Counted from the stretch's first letter, positions 35,073 to 45,067 are shown. The stretch is DNA of 64,000 nt from Pseudomonas sp. SG20056 (GCF_031764535.1 NZ_CP134499.1:3596001-3660000); one strand, 5' to 3'. Translations and numbers: made by a program. Notes: generated by a model not told the origin, from the letters alone.

Positions 35073-36416
35073 ATGACCAAGAAGCTTTATATCGAAACCC
35101 ACGGTTGCCAGATGAACGAGTACGACAGCTCGCGCATGATCGACCTGCTGGGCGAACATCAAGCCCTGGAAGTCACCGAGAAGGCCGCAGACGCTGACAT
35201 CATCCTGCTCAACACCTGCTCGATCCGTGAAAAAGCCCAGGACAAGGTGTTCTCGCAACTCGGCCGCTGGCAAAAACTGAAAATTGCCAACCCCGACCTG
35301 GTGATCGGCGTCGGTGGCTGTGTGGCCAGCCAGGAAGGCGCGGCAATTCGTGATCGCGCGCCCTATGTCGACGTGGTCTTCGGCCCGCAGACCCTGCACC
35401 GCCTGCCGGAAATGATCGACGCCGCGCGCACCACCAAGATCGCCCAGGTCGACATCAGCTTCCCCGAGATCGAGAAATTCGACCGCCTGCCCGAACCACG
35501 CGTCGATGGCCCCAGCGCCTATGTGTCGGTGATGGAAGGCTGCAGCAAGTACTGCACCTTCTGCGTGGTGCCTTACACCCGCGGCGAAGAAGTCAGCCGA
35601 CCCATGTCCGATGTACTCGGCGAGATCATCCACCTGGCCGAACACGGCGTGCGTGAAATCACCCTGCTCGGGCAGAACGTCAACGGCTACCGTGGCGCGA
35701 CCCAGAATGGGCAGATTGCCGACTTCGCCGAGCTGCTCTACGCCGTGGCCGCCATCGATGGCATCGACCGCATTCGCTACACCACCAGCCATCCGCTGGA
35801 ATTCTCCGACGCGCTGATCCAGGCCCACGCCGAGATTCCCGAGCTGGTGAAATACCTGCACCTGCCGGTGCAATCGGGCTCCGACCGCATTCTCGCGGCG
35901 ATGAAGCGCAACCACACCGCACTCGAATACAAGTCGCGCATCCGCAAGCTGCGCGCCGCCGTGCCGGACATTCTGATCAGCTCGGACTTTATCGTCGGTT
36001 TCCCCGGTGAAACCGAGAAGGACTTCGAGCAGACCATGAAGCTGGTCGAGGATGTCGGTTTCGACTTCTGCTACTCCTTCGTCTATAGCTCGCGCCCTGG
36101 CACCCCGGCGGCTGACCTGCCCGATGACACCCCGCTGGAGCTGAAAAAACAGCGCCTGGCATTGCTGCAACACCGCATCACCCAGCAGGGCTTCGAAAAT
36201 AGCCGACGCATGGCCGGCACTGTGCAGCGAATCCTGGTCAACGATTACTCGAAGAAGGACCCTGGCATGCTCCAGGGCCGCACCGAGAGCAATCGGGTGG
36301 TCAACTTCCGCAGCGATAACCCGCGCCTGATCGGCCAGTTTGTCGACGTGCATATCGACGAAGCCATGCCCAACTCGCTGCGCGGCACGCTGATCAACGA
36401 AACCGTCTGCAACTAA
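35073..36416 (+). CDS. miaB: tRNA-2-methylthio-N6-dimethylallyladenosine synthase
   Basis: 447 residues, the family length. It adds a methylthio group to i6A37 of tRNA. The N-terminal cluster Cys residues are in [21 protein letters not shown] and [10 protein letters not shown]. The radical-SAM cluster is [21 protein letters not shown] domain ends the protein. It is first in the cluster miaB-ybeZ-ybeY-corC-lnt, which is conserved in proteobacteria. Confidence 0.98.
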   Translation: MTKKLYIETHGCQMNEYDSSRMIDLLGEHQALEVTEKAADADIILLNTCSIREKAQDKVFSQLGRWQKLKIANPDLVIGVGGCVASQEGAAIRDRAPYVDVVFGPQTLHRLPEMIDAARTTKIAQVDISFPEIEKFDRLPEPRVDGPSAYVSVMEGCSKYCTFCVVPYTRGEEVSRPMSDVLGEIIHLAEHGVREITLLGQNVNGYRGATQNGQIADFAELLYAVAAIDGIDRIRYTTSHPLEFSDALIQAHAEIPELVKYLHLPVQSGSDRILAAMKRNHTALEYKSRIRKLRAAVPDILISSDFIVGFPGETEKDFEQTMKLVEDVGFDFCYSFVYSSRPGTPAADLPDDTPLELKKQRLALLQHRITQQGFENSRRMAGTVQRILVNDYSKKDPGMLQGRTESNRVVNFRSDNPRLIGQFVDVHIDEAMPNSLRGTLINETVCN

Positions 36417-36504
36417 AGCCGCAGCGGCCCGAGCTTCCCCCTCGCGGCCGCTAGCGCTATTCTTCGTTTCACTACCCCAGCCGACTGGCGGCCATCACAC
36501 GACC

Positions 36505-37509
36505 TTGAACGCACCCATAGAACCACTCCGTTTTATCCTTGAACCCTTTGAGGCTCGCCGCTTCGCTAACCTGTGCGGCCAATTTGATGAGCACCTGCGC
36601 CTGATAGAACAGCGCCTGGGCATCGAATTGCGCAACCGTGGCAACCAGTTCGAACTGGTCGGCACCGCTGGCCAGACCCGCGCCGCCGAACAACTGCTGC
36701 GCCGCCTCTACCGCGAAACCCAAAGCACCGAACTGTCACCTGACCTGGTGCACCTGTTCCTGCAGGAATCCGGTATCGAGGAGCTGAGCAACCCGACCGT
36801 CGAAGCCAGCGTCGCCCTGCGCACCCGCAAGGGCATGATTCGCCCACGCGGTGCCAATCAGCAGCGCTACGTCAAAGCCATCCTCGACCACGACATCAAC
36901 TTCGGCATCGGCCCGGCCGGCACCGGCAAAACCTATCTAGCAGTAGCAGCTGCCGTAGATGCCCTGGAGCGCGAACAGATCCGCCGCATCCTGCTGGTGC
37001 GTCCGGCGGTAGAAGCGGGTGAAAAGCTCGGTTTCCTCCCCGGCGACCTGTCGCAGAAGATCGACCCGTACCTGCGCCCGCTGTACGACGCGCTGTACGA
37101 GATGCTCGGCTTCGAACAGGTGGCCAAGCTGATCGAGAAACAGGTGATCGAAGTCGCGCCGCTGGCCTATATGCGCGGCCGCACGCTGAACAACAGCTTT
37201 ATCATCCTCGACGAAAGCCAGAACACCACCCTGGAACAGATGAAGATGTTCCTCACCCGCATCGGCTTCGGCTCCACTGCGGTGATTACCGGTGACATCA
37301 CCCAGGTCGACCTGCCGCGCGGCACCAAAAGCGGCCTGACCCACGTCATCGACGTGCTGCGCGATGTGCCGGGCATCAGCTTTACCCACTTCAAGCCCAA
37401 GGACGTGGTGCGCCACCCACTGGTGCAGCGCATCGTCGAAGCCTACGAGCGCTACGACAACCGCATGCACGGCAAGCTGGATGACGAGCAGGATGAGCGC
37501 AATGCTTGA
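36505..37509 (+). CDS. ybeZ: PhoH-like ATPase YbeZ
   Basis: 334 residues. Walker A is [13 protein letters not shown] (about residue 136). Walker B is FIILDESQN, followed by [12 protein letters not shown]. It is thought to partner YbeY in rRNA maturation. It starts with TTG at 36505. That codon sits where the Pseudomonas family N-terminus MNAPIEP begins, so the unusual start is likely real. It overlaps ybeY by 8 nt, a sign of coupled translation. Confidence 0.94.
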   Translation: MNAPIEPLRFILEPFEARRFANLCGQFDEHLRLIEQRLGIELRNRGNQFELVGTAGQTRAAEQLLRRLYRETQSTELSPDLVHLFLQESGIEELSNPTVEASVALRTRKGMIRPRGANQQRYVKAILDHDINFGIGPAGTGKTYLAVAAAVDALEREQIRRILLVRPAVEAGEKLGFLPGDLSQKIDPYLRPLYDALYEMLGFEQVAKLIEKQVIEVAPLAYMRGRTLNNSFIILDESQNTTLEQMKMFLTRIGFGSTAVITGDITQVDLPRGTKSGLTHVIDVLRDVPGISFTHFKPKDVVRHPLVQRIVEAYERYDNRMHGKLDDEQDERNA

Positions 37510-37960
37510 GCTTGACCTGCAGATCGCCAGCGACGCCGCCAGCCTGCCGAGCGAGGCACAGTTCCGTGCCTGGTGCGAGATCGCCCTGCGCCAGCGCAGC
37601 GCCGACTCCGAGCTGACCATTCGCCTGGTCGATGAAGCCGAGGGCCGCGAGCTCAATCACACCTGGCGTCATAAGGATTACGCCACCAACGTACTATCCT
37701 TCCCTGCCGATGTACCGGACGAGATGCTGGATATCCCGCTGCTCGGTGATCTGGTGATCTGCGTGCCGGTGGTTGAACGCGAAGCCCAGGAACAAGCTAA
37801 AACCAGCGAAGCGCATTGGGCGCACCTGGTGATCCACGGCTGCCTGCACCTGCTCGGCTACGACCACATCGAGGATGAGGAAGCCGAAGAGATGGAAGCG
37901 CTGGAACGAGAATTGCTGGCTGAGTTGGGTCATCCCGACCCTTACGCCGACCACGAATAA
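37502..37960 (+). CDS. ybeY: Endoribonuclease YbeY
   Basis: 152 residues. The zinc site is [15 protein letters not shown] (three His). N-terminal residues [17 protein letters not shown] are family-specific. It matures 16S rRNA and takes part in ribosome quality control. The ATG at 37502 lies inside the 3' end of ybeZ; the overlap is 8 nt. Confidence 0.96.
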   Translation: MLELDLQIASDAASLPSEAQFRAWCEIALRQRSADSELTIRLVDEAEGRELNHTWRHKDYATNVLSFPADVPDEMLDIPLLGDLVICVPVVEREAQEQAKTSEAHWAHLVIHGCLHLLGYDHIEDEEAEEMEALERELLAELGHPDPYADHE

Positions 37961-38014
37961 ATACCCCTCTACGCAAACCCAACTGAAATTACAAAAGGTT
38001 CCTGAGTAACCACC

Positions 38015-38854
38015 ATGAGCGAAGACCGATCGAGCAACGAGCAGAAGTCCTGGTTTAACAGACTGACCCAGGCTTTTGCTCATGAGCCGAAAAACCGCAA
38101 GGAATTGCTGGAAGTGCTGCGCGAAGCGCATCAGAACAAGCTGCTCGACAGCGAAGCACTGGCCATCGTTGAAGGTGCAATTCAGGTCGCCGACCTGCAG
38201 GTTCGCGACATTATGGTGCCGCGCTCACAGATGATGAGCATCAAGGCCAACCAGACGCCCAAGGAATTTCTGCCCTCGATCATCGAAGCCGCGCACTCGC
38301 GTTATCCCGTGGTGGGCGAGAGCCTCGACGATGTGGTTGGCATCCTCCTGGCCAAAGACCTGCTGCCGCTGATCCTCTCGGGCGAACAGCCCAACTTCAA
38401 TATCAAGGACCTGCTGCGCCCGGCCACCTTTGTGCCCGAGTCCAAGCGCCTCAACGTGCTGCTGCGCGAGTTCCGCGCCAACCACAACCACATGGCCGTG
38501 GTCATCGATGAGTACGGCGGCGTTGCCGGTCTGGTGACCATCGAGGACGTGCTGGAGCAGATCGTCGGCGATATCGAAGACGAGCACGACGTGGAGGAAG
38601 ACAGCTACGTCAAACCACTGCCTTCCGGCGATTTTCTGGTCAAGGCGCTGACGCCGATTGAAAGCTTCAACGAAGCCTTCGATACCGAATTCTCCGATGA
38701 CGAGTTCGATACCGTCGGCGGTCTGGTGATGAGCGCCTTCGGCCACCTGCCCAAGCGCAACGAAGTCACCCAGATCGGCGAATTCCGCTTCCGTGTCCTC
38801 AATGCCGACAGTCGCCGCATCCATCTGCTGCGCCTGAGCCCGGTTAGTAATTGA
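38015..38854 (+). CDS. corC: CorC/YbeX transporter-associated protein
   Basis: 279 residues. Two CBS domains span about 65-190: VRDIMVPRSQMMSIKANQTP and VIDEYGGVAGLVTIEDVLEQ. A CorC/HlyC C-terminal domain follows (about 205-275). No membrane segments are seen, so it is cytoplasmic and linked by reputation to Co2+/Mg2+ efflux. It follows ybeY by 54 nt in the conserved cluster. Confidence 0.95.
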   Translation: MSEDRSSNEQKSWFNRLTQAFAHEPKNRKELLEVLREAHQNKLLDSEALAIVEGAIQVADLQVRDIMVPRSQMMSIKANQTPKEFLPSIIEAAHSRYPVVGESLDDVVGILLAKDLLPLILSGEQPNFNIKDLLRPATFVPESKRLNVLLREFRANHNHMAVVIDEYGGVAGLVTIEDVLEQIVGDIEDEHDVEEDSYVKPLPSGDFLVKALTPIESFNEAFDTEFSDDEFDTVGGLVMSAFGHLPKRNEVTQIGEFRFRVLNADSRRIHLLRLSPVSN

Positions 38855-38859
38855 TCCAC

Positions 38860-38886
38860 AACCGGCCACCTTCAGGGTGGCCGGTT
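38860..38886 (+). other. Intercistronic hairpin between corC and lnt
   Basis: AACCGGCCACC and GGTGGCCGGTT form a perfect 11-bp stem with a 5-nt loop. No U-run follows, so it is probably an mRNA stability or translation element and not a full terminator. Confidence 0.6.
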
Positions 38887-38955
38887 CGCAACACTTCCCC
38901 CCGTCTACCCTCCCGCTTTACCCTTGCGCCACCTCAATCCAAGGACCTGCATGCA

Positions 38956-40461
38956 ATGCACTGGATAACCCGACCTGGCTGGCCCGGCAACCTGATCGCG
39001 CTGTTGGCTGGCGCCATCACCCCTCTGGCACTGGCGCCTTATGACCTGTGGCCGCTGGCCATCCTCTCCATCGCCCTGTTCTACCTCGGCCTGCGTGACC
39101 TCACGCCGCGTCAGGCGGTGCTGCGCGGCTGGAGTTATGGCTTTGGTCTGTTCGCCGCTGGCACCAGTTGGGTGTACGTAAGCATTCACGATTACGGCGC
39201 GGCCTCGCCGCCCCTGGCGGTCTTTCTGACCCTGCTGTTTGTCGGTGGCCTCGGTCTGCTGTTCGCCCTCAGCGCCTGGGTCTGGACGCGCTGGCTACGC
39301 CGGGTCGAAGCGCCGCTGGCCGACGCCTTGGCCTTCGCCGCGCTGTGGCTGGCGCAGGAAGCCTTCCGCAGCTGGTTTCTCACTGGCTTCCCCTGGCTGT
39401 ATGCCGGTTACAGCCAGCTGGATGGCCCTCTGGCTGGCCTGGCCCCGGTGGGCGGCGTGTGGCTGCTGTCGTTTGCCTTGGCGCTGAGCGCCGCGCTGCT
39501 GGTGAATCTGGCGCAACTGCGCACGCGCAAGGCGTTTCTCGCCATCGGCGTGGTGCTGTTAGTCGCCCCGTGGATCGCCGGTCTCGCACTCAAGAATCAC
39601 GCATGGACCCAACCGCTGGGCGAGCCGCTAAGTGTTTCGGCCATGCAGGGCAATATCGAACAGAACCGGAAGTGGGACCCCGAGCAGCTCAACGCGCAGC
39701 TCGCGCTGTACCGCGACATGACCTTTAGCGCCAAGCCGACCGACCTGATCGTCTGGCCGGAAACCGCCATACCGGTGCTCAAGGACCGCGCCCAGGGTTA
39801 CCTAGGCATGATCAATCGCTTCGCCAATGAGCGGAATGCCGCGCTGATTACCGGCGTGCCGATTCGCCAAAGCAACGAGCGCGGCGAACAGCGCTACTAC
39901 AACGGCATCAGCGTGGTCGGCCAGGGCAGCGGTGATTACCTCAAGCAGAAGCTGGTGCCCTTCGGTGAATACGTGCCGCTGCAGGAAGTGCTGCGCGGGC
40001 TGATCGCCTTCTTCGACCTGCCGATGTCCGACTTCGCCCGTGGCTCCGCCGAGCAAAGCCTGCTGCAGGCCAAGAGCCATGCGATTGCCGCATTTATTTG
40101 CTACGAAGTGGTCTACCCGGAGTTTTCCGCCGGCCTGGCCGCGCAGAGCGACCTGCTGCTGACCATCAGCAACGGCTCCATCGGCCCGCTGCAGCACTTG
40201 CAGATGGCGCAGATGCGCGCCCTGGAAGCCGGCCGCTGGATGATTCGCGCGACCAACAACGGCGTCACCGCACTGATCGATCCGCAAGGCCAGATCACCA
40301 CCCAGCTGCCGCAATTCGAACAGGCGGTGCTCTATGGCCAGGTGCAACCGATGCAGGGGCTCACGCCTTATCTGCAGTGGCGTGGTTGGCCCATGCTGAT
40401 TATCTGCCTGGGGCTATTTGCCTGGGCGTTGATGGCCAGTCGTATGGCTAAAACGCTTTAA
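38956..40461 (+). CDS. lnt: Apolipoprotein N-acyltransferase
   Basis: 501 residues. N-terminal membrane segments (about 1-200) lead into a C-terminal nitrilase domain. The catalytic triad is in IVWPETAIPV (Glu), KQKLVPFGEYVPL (Lys) and AAFICYEVVYPE (Cys). It adds the third acyl chain to lipoproteins on the periplasmic face. The ATG at 38956 is taken because AAGGAC precedes it; an ATG at 38951 is out of frame. It is the last gene of the cluster. Confidence 0.96.
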   Translation: MHWITRPGWPGNLIALLAGAITPLALAPYDLWPLAILSIALFYLGLRDLTPRQAVLRGWSYGFGLFAAGTSWVYVSIHDYGAASPPLAVFLTLLFVGGLGLLFALSAWVWTRWLRRVEAPLADALAFAALWLAQEAFRSWFLTGFPWLYAGYSQLDGPLAGLAPVGGVWLLSFALALSAALLVNLAQLRTRKAFLAIGVVLLVAPWIAGLALKNHAWTQPLGEPLSVSAMQGNIEQNRKWDPEQLNAQLALYRDMTFSAKPTDLIVWPETAIPVLKDRAQGYLGMINRFANERNAALITGVPIRQSNERGEQRYYNGISVVGQGSGDYLKQKLVPFGEYVPLQEVLRGLIAFFDLPMSDFARGSAEQSLLQAKSHAIAAFICYEVVYPEFSAGLAAQSDLLLTISNGSIGPLQHLQMAQMRALEAGRWMIRATNNGVTALIDPQGQITTQLPQFEQAVLYGQVQPMQGLTPYLQWRGWPMLIICLGLFAWALMASRMAKTL

Positions 40462-41360
40462 CGACGAAAAAATCGGTAGAACTCGCGCAGCTCAGCCTGC
40501 GCGTCGCCAATGCTGACCGGGGTGAAGCGCAGCGGATGGTGCGCCGGACATTGCGCCAGGCGGCCCTGATCGAGCGGGTGCAGCCAACCGAGCAGCGGGT
40601 ATCCGCCCATGCTCTGGTGGTCGGCCTGCAGGATGATCGGCTGACCATCCGGCGGCACCTGAATCGCCCCCCGGCCAACCCCTAATGACCACTGTCGCAA
40701 AGGCGGTTGCACAGCCTCACCGAGCAGCCGCGCACCCATCCGGTCGGAGTGCGGGCTGAGCTGCCAAGTCTGGGCGAAAAAGCCCTGCAACTGGTCTTCC
40801 TCGAAACTCGCCGCATCGCCGCCGGTAATCACCCGCAGCAAGGGTTTGCAGCGGTAATCCGGCAGATAAGGCCAGGGCACGCTGGCGCCATAAGTGAAAT
40901 GTGCGGGCCGGCAGGCCAGCAGATCGCCCGCCTGCACCGCCCGCCCCAGCCCTTCGCGCAGCTGCACGCTTACGCTGCCCAGCACCGGAGCCGCAATAAA
41001 GCCGCCCGCCACCGCCAGATAGGCGCGCTGGCCACTGCGGGCAAAGCCCAGGCGCAGCAGTTGGCCTTTGCGCAGCGGAAAGCGCGTCCACAAGGGCTGC
41101 GGCTGATCATCCAGGCTCAACGGCACCTGCGCGCCGCAAACCGCCACCCAGGTGTCGACCTCGGCCTGCAACTCGACGCCGCCCAGGGCGATTTCCAGCA
41201 ACGGCGTGCCCCAGGGATTATTCAGCAGATGATTGGCCCAGGCCGCGCCACGCCAATCCAGCGGTCCGGCCGGCGATACGCCCAGGTGCTGCCAACCGCG
41301 CCGCCCAGCATCCTGCAACAGGCTTTGCGGCCCTGGCTTGAGCACCCGCAGGCCACTCAT
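40458..41360 (-). CDS. pxpC: 5-oxoprolinase subunit C
   Basis: 300 residues of the KipA/allophanate-hydrolase-2 fold. The N-terminus is GLRVLKPGPQSLLQDAGRRG, followed by VSPAGPLDW. It partners PxpA and PxpB to hydrolyse 5-oxoproline (pyroglutamate) to glutamate with ATP. It overlaps pxpB by 4 nt (ATGA). Its stop shares the TTAA tetramer with the lnt stop. Confidence 0.93.
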   Translation of the reverse strand: MSGLRVLKPGPQSLLQDAGRRGWQHLGVSPAGPLDWRGAAWANHLLNNPWGTPLLEIALGGVELQAEVDTWVAVCGAQVPLSLDDQPQPLWTRFPLRKGQLLRLGFARSGQRAYLAVAGGFIAAPVLGSVSVQLREGLGRAVQAGDLLACRPAHFTYGASVPWPYLPDYRCKPLLRVITGGDAASFEEDQLQGFFAQTWQLSPHSDRMGARLLGEAVQPPLRQWSLGVGRGAIQVPPDGQPIILQADHQSMGGYPLLGWLHPLDQGRLAQCPAHHPLRFTPVSIGDAQAELREFYRFFRR

Positions 41361-42034
41361 AGCTGACCGCCTTCGCGGATAAAGTCGCGCTCATCAATGC
41401 TGCGAAAACGCACGCGGTCACCCAACGCCAGCGGGCATGGCGGCGTGCGCGCGGCGTCGAACAACGACCAGGGACAACGACCAATCAGGTGCCAGCCGCC
41501 GGGCGAGCTGTGTGGATAGATCGCCGTTTGCCGCTCGGCAATCGCCAGGCTACCGGCCGGCACAGCAATGCGCGGGGTGGCGCGGCGCGGCAAGGCCAGG
41601 CGCGCGTCCAGCTCGCCGAGGTAGGCAAAGCCCGGGGCAAAACCAATCGCGCCGACGCGGTACTCGGTCGCCGCATGCAGTTCGATCACCTGGGCGACAC
41701 TGAGCTGACACAGACGCGCGACCTCGGCGAGGTCTTCACCGTTATACCAAATGGGGATTTCATGCAGCCGCCCGGCCTGCGCGACAAAGGGCTCGGCAAG
41801 CCAGCGCTCCAGCAGGGGTTTGAGCCGCTCGGCCAATTCCAAGTGATCGGTGCGCATCAGGTCGTAGTGCAGTAGCAGGCTGGTCCAACCCGGCACCAGA
41901 TCGATAAGCACTTCACCCAACTCGCCACGGATACGCTCGGCCAACAGGGCGATCCGTTGCGGCAGCTGCGCATCCGGCTGCTCGGCCAGCACCAGCAGCA
42001 GGGCTTCGGCACCGGCCGGTTCGAGGCGGATCAT
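41357..42034 (-). CDS. pxpB: 5-oxoprolinase subunit B
   Basis: 225 residues of the KipI/allophanate-hydrolase-1 fold. HEIPIWYNGEDLAEVARLC and YRVGAIGFAPGFAYLGELD are typical, and PAGSLAIAERQTAIYPHSSP is near the C-terminus. It acts with PxpA and PxpC. It overlaps pxpA by 4 nt (ATGA), so the three subunits are translationally coupled. Confidence 0.94.
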   Translation of the reverse strand: MIRLEPAGAEALLLVLAEQPDAQLPQRIALLAERIRGELGEVLIDLVPGWTSLLLHYDLMRTDHLELAERLKPLLERWLAEPFVAQAGRLHEIPIWYNGEDLAEVARLCQLSVAQVIELHAATEYRVGAIGFAPGFAYLGELDARLALPRRATPRIAVPAGSLAIAERQTAIYPHSSPGGWHLIGRCPWSLFDAARTPPCPLALGDRVRFRSIDERDFIREGGQL

Positions 42035-42774
42035 AGGGCGTCCAGGCTGGCCCGCAAACGCCGCAGCACGGCCAGCGAATCGGCGTTATCGCCATGCACG
42101 CACAGGCTGTCGGCGCGTAGCTGCAGCGGCTTGCCATCGATATCGGCAAACGGCTCGCCTTGGGCAATCGCCAGGGCCTGCTGAAAAATACGCTGCGGAT
42201 CATGGTGCACCGCACCGCTCAAACGCCGTGGCGCCAACTGCCCGTCGGCCAGATAGGCGCGGTCAGCAAAGGCCTCAAACATCAACGGCACATCCGCAGC
42301 ATCGGCCAGACGCAGCTCGCGGCTGTTGTCGGCCAGCGCCAGCACCATCAGCGGCAAGCCCTTGCGGTAGCTGGCGCACGCTTCAAGCACCGCGTTGAAC
42401 AGCGCATCGTCACGCACCAGGTCGTTGTACAACGCGCCATGCGGTTTGACGTAGGCCAGCTGGGTGCCAGCCGCGCGGCAGAAAGCCTCCAGCGCGCCAA
42501 GCTGATACAGCACCAGCGCGGTGACCTCCTCTGGCGAGCAGGCGATATGCCGACGGCCGAAACCAAGCAAATCCGGATAGGCCGGGTGCGCGCCAATGCT
42601 CACGCCATGCTCTATCGCCAGGGCGACGGTGCGCTGCATGGTCAAAGGGTCGGAGGCATGAAAGCCACACGCCAGGTTGGCCTGATCAATCAGCGGCATG
42701 GCATGCACGTCATCGCCCATGCGCCACACGCCGAAGCTTTCACCCATGTCGCAGTTCAGCAGGATTCTTTTCAT
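42031..42774 (-). CDS. pxpA: 5-oxoprolinase subunit A
   Basis: 247 residues of the LamB/YcsF family. NCDMGESFG lies at the N-terminus and NLACGFHASDP mid-protein, then PDLLGFGRRHIACSPEEV and VKPHGALYND. It forms the catalytic part of the ATP-dependent 5-oxoprolinase. The ATG at 42774 is chosen; another lies two codons upstream. It is first in pxpABC, which clears toxic or waste 5-oxoproline. Confidence 0.94.
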   Translation of the reverse strand: MKRILLNCDMGESFGVWRMGDDVHAMPLIDQANLACGFHASDPLTMQRTVALAIEHGVSIGAHPAYPDLLGFGRRHIACSPEEVTALVLYQLGALEAFCRAAGTQLAYVKPHGALYNDLVRDDALFNAVLEACASYRKGLPLMVLALADNSRELRLADAADVPLMFEAFADRAYLADGQLAPRRLSGAVHHDPQRIFQQALAIAQGEPFADIDGKPLQLRADSLCVHGDNADSLAVLRRLRASLDAL

Positions 42775-42886
42775 GCCCATCAGCTTAGTGGCGCATTGCG
42801 GCGACGGGAAGCCCGCCCAAGCATGCCCAGCCACGGCCGTGGACGGGTACGAAGAGATCACCACACCACAATAGGAATGTATATTG

Positions 42887-42911
42887 TTTGTAAATAATCA
42901 TGCTTAGCATT
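42887..42911 (+). promoter_or_regulatory. Weak Fur-box-like region before the PepSY operon
   Basis: Two overlapping, imperfect matches to the Fur consensus GATAATGATAATCATTATC (about 10 and 11 of 19 identical), 6 nt out of register. TAGAAT at 42922-42927 could be the -10. The operon start is 38 nt beyond. Iron control is plausible by context. Confidence 0.4.
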
Positions 42912-42965
42912 AAAAATTCACTAGAATCGCCACCCTGAACCCAAACCCACTGACAAGACTTGGCT

Positions 42966-43565
42966 ATGCCTCACTCCTTCTGGCTCGGCACCCTGCGCCA
43001 ATGGCACTGGATCAGCTCGGCGCTGTGTCTGGCCGGCATGCTGTTGTTTGCCGTGACCGGCATCACCCTGAACCATGCCACGCAGATCGAAGCAAAACCC
43101 CGGGTGACCAATCATCAGGCGCAACTGCCCGAGGCGCTGCAGACCGCGCTGCAAGACAAACAGCCCAGCCAGGGCCTGCCGCTGGAGCTGCGTCGGTGGC
43201 TGGAGGCCGAGCTGGCGATTCGCCTGGATGGCCGTGACGCCGAATGGTCGGATGGCGAGTTGTATATCGGCTTGCCGCGCCCCGGTGGCGATGCCTGGCT
43301 GAGCCTGGATATCGAATCCGGCGCACTGGAGTTCGAGTCGACCGACCGGGGCTGGATCGCCTACCTGAATGACCTGCACAAGGGCCGCAATACCGGCACC
43401 GCGTGGGCCTGGTTTATCGACGTATTTGCCGTGCTCTGCGTGGTGTTCAGCCTCAGCGGCCTGCTGTTGCTGCAACGCTATTCCGGCAACCGCCCCAGCA
43501 CCTGGCCGATGCTCGGCCTGGGCCTGGTGCTCCCTGTTCTGCTGGCTCTGCTGTTTATTCACTAA
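42966..43565 (+). CDS. PepSY-associated membrane protein
   Basis: 199 residues. Membrane helices lie near the N-terminus (ISSALCLAGMLLFAVTGITL) and towards the C-terminus (two segments from about residue 148), with a periplasmic PepSY-like part between: LDIESGALEFESTDRGW and LHKGRNTGTAW. Such proteins reduce ferri-siderophores or hemes across the inner membrane. It is first gene of a four-gene run with DUF2271, DUF4198 and a flavoreductase. The ATG at 42966 is taken over a TTG at 42960. Confidence 0.85.
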   Translation: MPHSFWLGTLRQWHWISSALCLAGMLLFAVTGITLNHATQIEAKPRVTNHQAQLPEALQTALQDKQPSQGLPLELRRWLEAELAIRLDGRDAEWSDGELYIGLPRPGGDAWLSLDIESGALEFESTDRGWIAYLNDLHKGRNTGTAWAWFIDVFAVLCVVFSLSGLLLLQRYSGNRPSTWPMLGLGLVLPVLLALLFIH

Positions 43566-43575
43566 GGACATCGTT

Positions 43576-44088
43576 ATGCCAAAACGCTTGCTGTTGCCCC
43601 TGTGCGCCCTGTTGAGCCCCCCGGTGCTGGCTGCCGACGTGCAGCTGGAGGTGGAAATCCCGCGCCTGCAGGTGGCCGAGTACCACCGTCCCTACGTGGC
43701 CATCTGGCTGGAGCAACCGGACCAGAAGCATGTCGCCAACCTGGCGGTGTGGTACGACCAGAAGCTCAAGGACAAGGAAGGCGAAAAGTGGCTCAAAGAC
43801 CTGCGCCAGTGGTGGCGCCGCAGCGGCCGCAGCCTGGAGATGCCGGTTGACGGCGTCAGCGGTGCAACCCGCGCAGTTGGCACGCAGAGCCTGAGCTTCA
43901 GCAGCGCCGATGCGCCTTTCAAGCAATTACCCGCCGGCGAATACCGCGTGGTGGTGGAAGCCGCCCGTGAAGTGGGCGGCCGCGAACTGCTGCGCCTGCC
44001 GTTCACCTGGCCACCCAAGCAAGCCGCCAACCAGAGCGTTCAGGGCAGCAGCGAGCTGGGCCAGATCACCCTGCAACTGACGCCTTGA
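43576..44088 (+). CDS. DUF2271-family periplasmic protein
   Basis: 170 residues with a signal peptide (MPKRLLLPLCALLSPPVLAAD). EIPRLQVAEYHRPYVAIWLE and VDGVSGATRAVGTQSLSF mark DUF2271, which is found almost always beside PepSY, DUF4198 and TonB-receptor genes. It is predicted periplasmic, possibly a flavin- or iron-binding partner. It begins 10 nt after the PepSY gene. Confidence 0.88.
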   Translation: MPKRLLLPLCALLSPPVLAADVQLEVEIPRLQVAEYHRPYVAIWLEQPDQKHVANLAVWYDQKLKDKEGEKWLKDLRQWWRRSGRSLEMPVDGVSGATRAVGTQSLSFSSADAPFKQLPAGEYRVVVEAAREVGGRELLRLPFTWPPKQAANQSVQGSSELGQITLQLTP

Positions 44089-44127
44089 ACCTCAGCCCTT
44101 GAATCACTGCCATTAAGGAAGACTGCC

Positions 44128-45003
44128 ATGCACCCACTCGTAAAATGGACCGCCCTGACCCTGGCCATCTGCCTGCCGCTGTCCGCCCAGGCCCACCGCG
44201 CCTGGATGCTGCCGTCGGCCACCGTCCTGTCCGGTGAAGATCCCTGGGTCACCGTCGACGCCGCCGTGTCCAATGACCTGTTCTACTTCGAGCACTTCCC
44301 GCTGCGTATTCAGGGCATCGGCAACCTCGACAACGCCCCCGCTGGCGGCCCACCCGGCATGCGCCCGCGCCCGGCCGCCATGCTGCAACTGTTCGCTCCG
44401 GATGGCAGCGCCGCCAAAGCCGAGAACGGCAGCATCGGCCGTTACCGCAGCACCTTCGACCTGCACCTGACCCAGAAAGGCACCTACAAGCTGGCCATTG
44501 CCAACAGCGGTCTGTTCGCCAGCTGGAAAGAAGGCCAGGACAACAAGCGCTGGATGGGCAAGGCCGAAGACTTCGCCAAGCAGGTACCTGCAGGCGCCAC
44601 CGAGCTGAAAGTGGCGCAGAACAACAGCCGCATGGAAGTTTTCGTCACCTCCGGCAACCCGACCACTACGGTGCTGAAAACCACCGGTGTTGGCCTTGAG
44701 CTGGCACCGATCACCCACCCCAACGACCTGTTCGCCGGTGAAGCCGCGGAATTCACCCTGCTGCTCGATGGCAAGCCGGCCGCTGGCGTTGAGGTCAGCG
44801 TGATCCCCGGTGGCAACCGTTACCGCGACGATCTGGGCGAGATCAAAACCACCAGCGACGCCAACGGCAAGATCAGCATCACCTGGCCGAACGCCGGCAT
44901 GTACTGGCTGGAAGCCGAGCTGAGCAGCAAGGACGGCGTCACTGCACCCGCCACCGAGCGCCGCGCCTCTTACAGCGCGACCCTGGAAGTGCTGGCACCC
45001 TGA
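44128..45003 (+). CDS. DUF4198-family periplasmic protein
   Basis: 291 residues with a signal peptide (MHPLVKWTALTLAICLPLSA). AHRAWMLPSATVLSGEDPWV, DAAVSNDLFYFEHFPL and ITHPNDLFAGEAAEFTLLL fit DUF4198, a beta-sandwich domain in metal-uptake operons. The His next to the mature N-terminus could bind metal. The C-terminal part resembles an Ig-like domain (GVEVSVIPGGNRYRDD). Confidence 0.85.
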   Translation: MHPLVKWTALTLAICLPLSAQAHRAWMLPSATVLSGEDPWVTVDAAVSNDLFYFEHFPLRIQGIGNLDNAPAGGPPGMRPRPAAMLQLFAPDGSAAKAENGSIGRYRSTFDLHLTQKGTYKLAIANSGLFASWKEGQDNKRWMGKAEDFAKQVPAGATELKVAQNNSRMEVFVTSGNPTTTVLKTTGVGLELAPITHPNDLFAGEAAEFTLLLDGKPAAGVEVSVIPGGNRYRDDLGEIKTTSDANGKISITWPNAGMYWLEAELSSKDGVTAPATERRASYSATLEVLAP

Positions 45004-45015
45004 TGCCAGCCCGAA

Positions 45016-45039
45016 CGCTGTCGCCGCCCGGCGACAGCG
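45016..45039 (+). other. Intercistronic hairpin
   Basis: CGCTGTCGCC and GGCGACAGCG form a perfect 10-bp stem around GCCC just after the DUF4198 gene. No U-run follows, so it may adjust the amount of the flavoreductase made. Confidence 0.55.
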
Positions 45040-45067
45040 CTTCCCACCTCTTAGCTGACGACTCGAC

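Noticed and set aside
38851..38955. An N-terminal extension of lnt to 38851
   Set aside because: The extension overlaps the intercistronic hairpin and has no family-like sequence; the ATG at 38956 follows a good ribosome-binding site.
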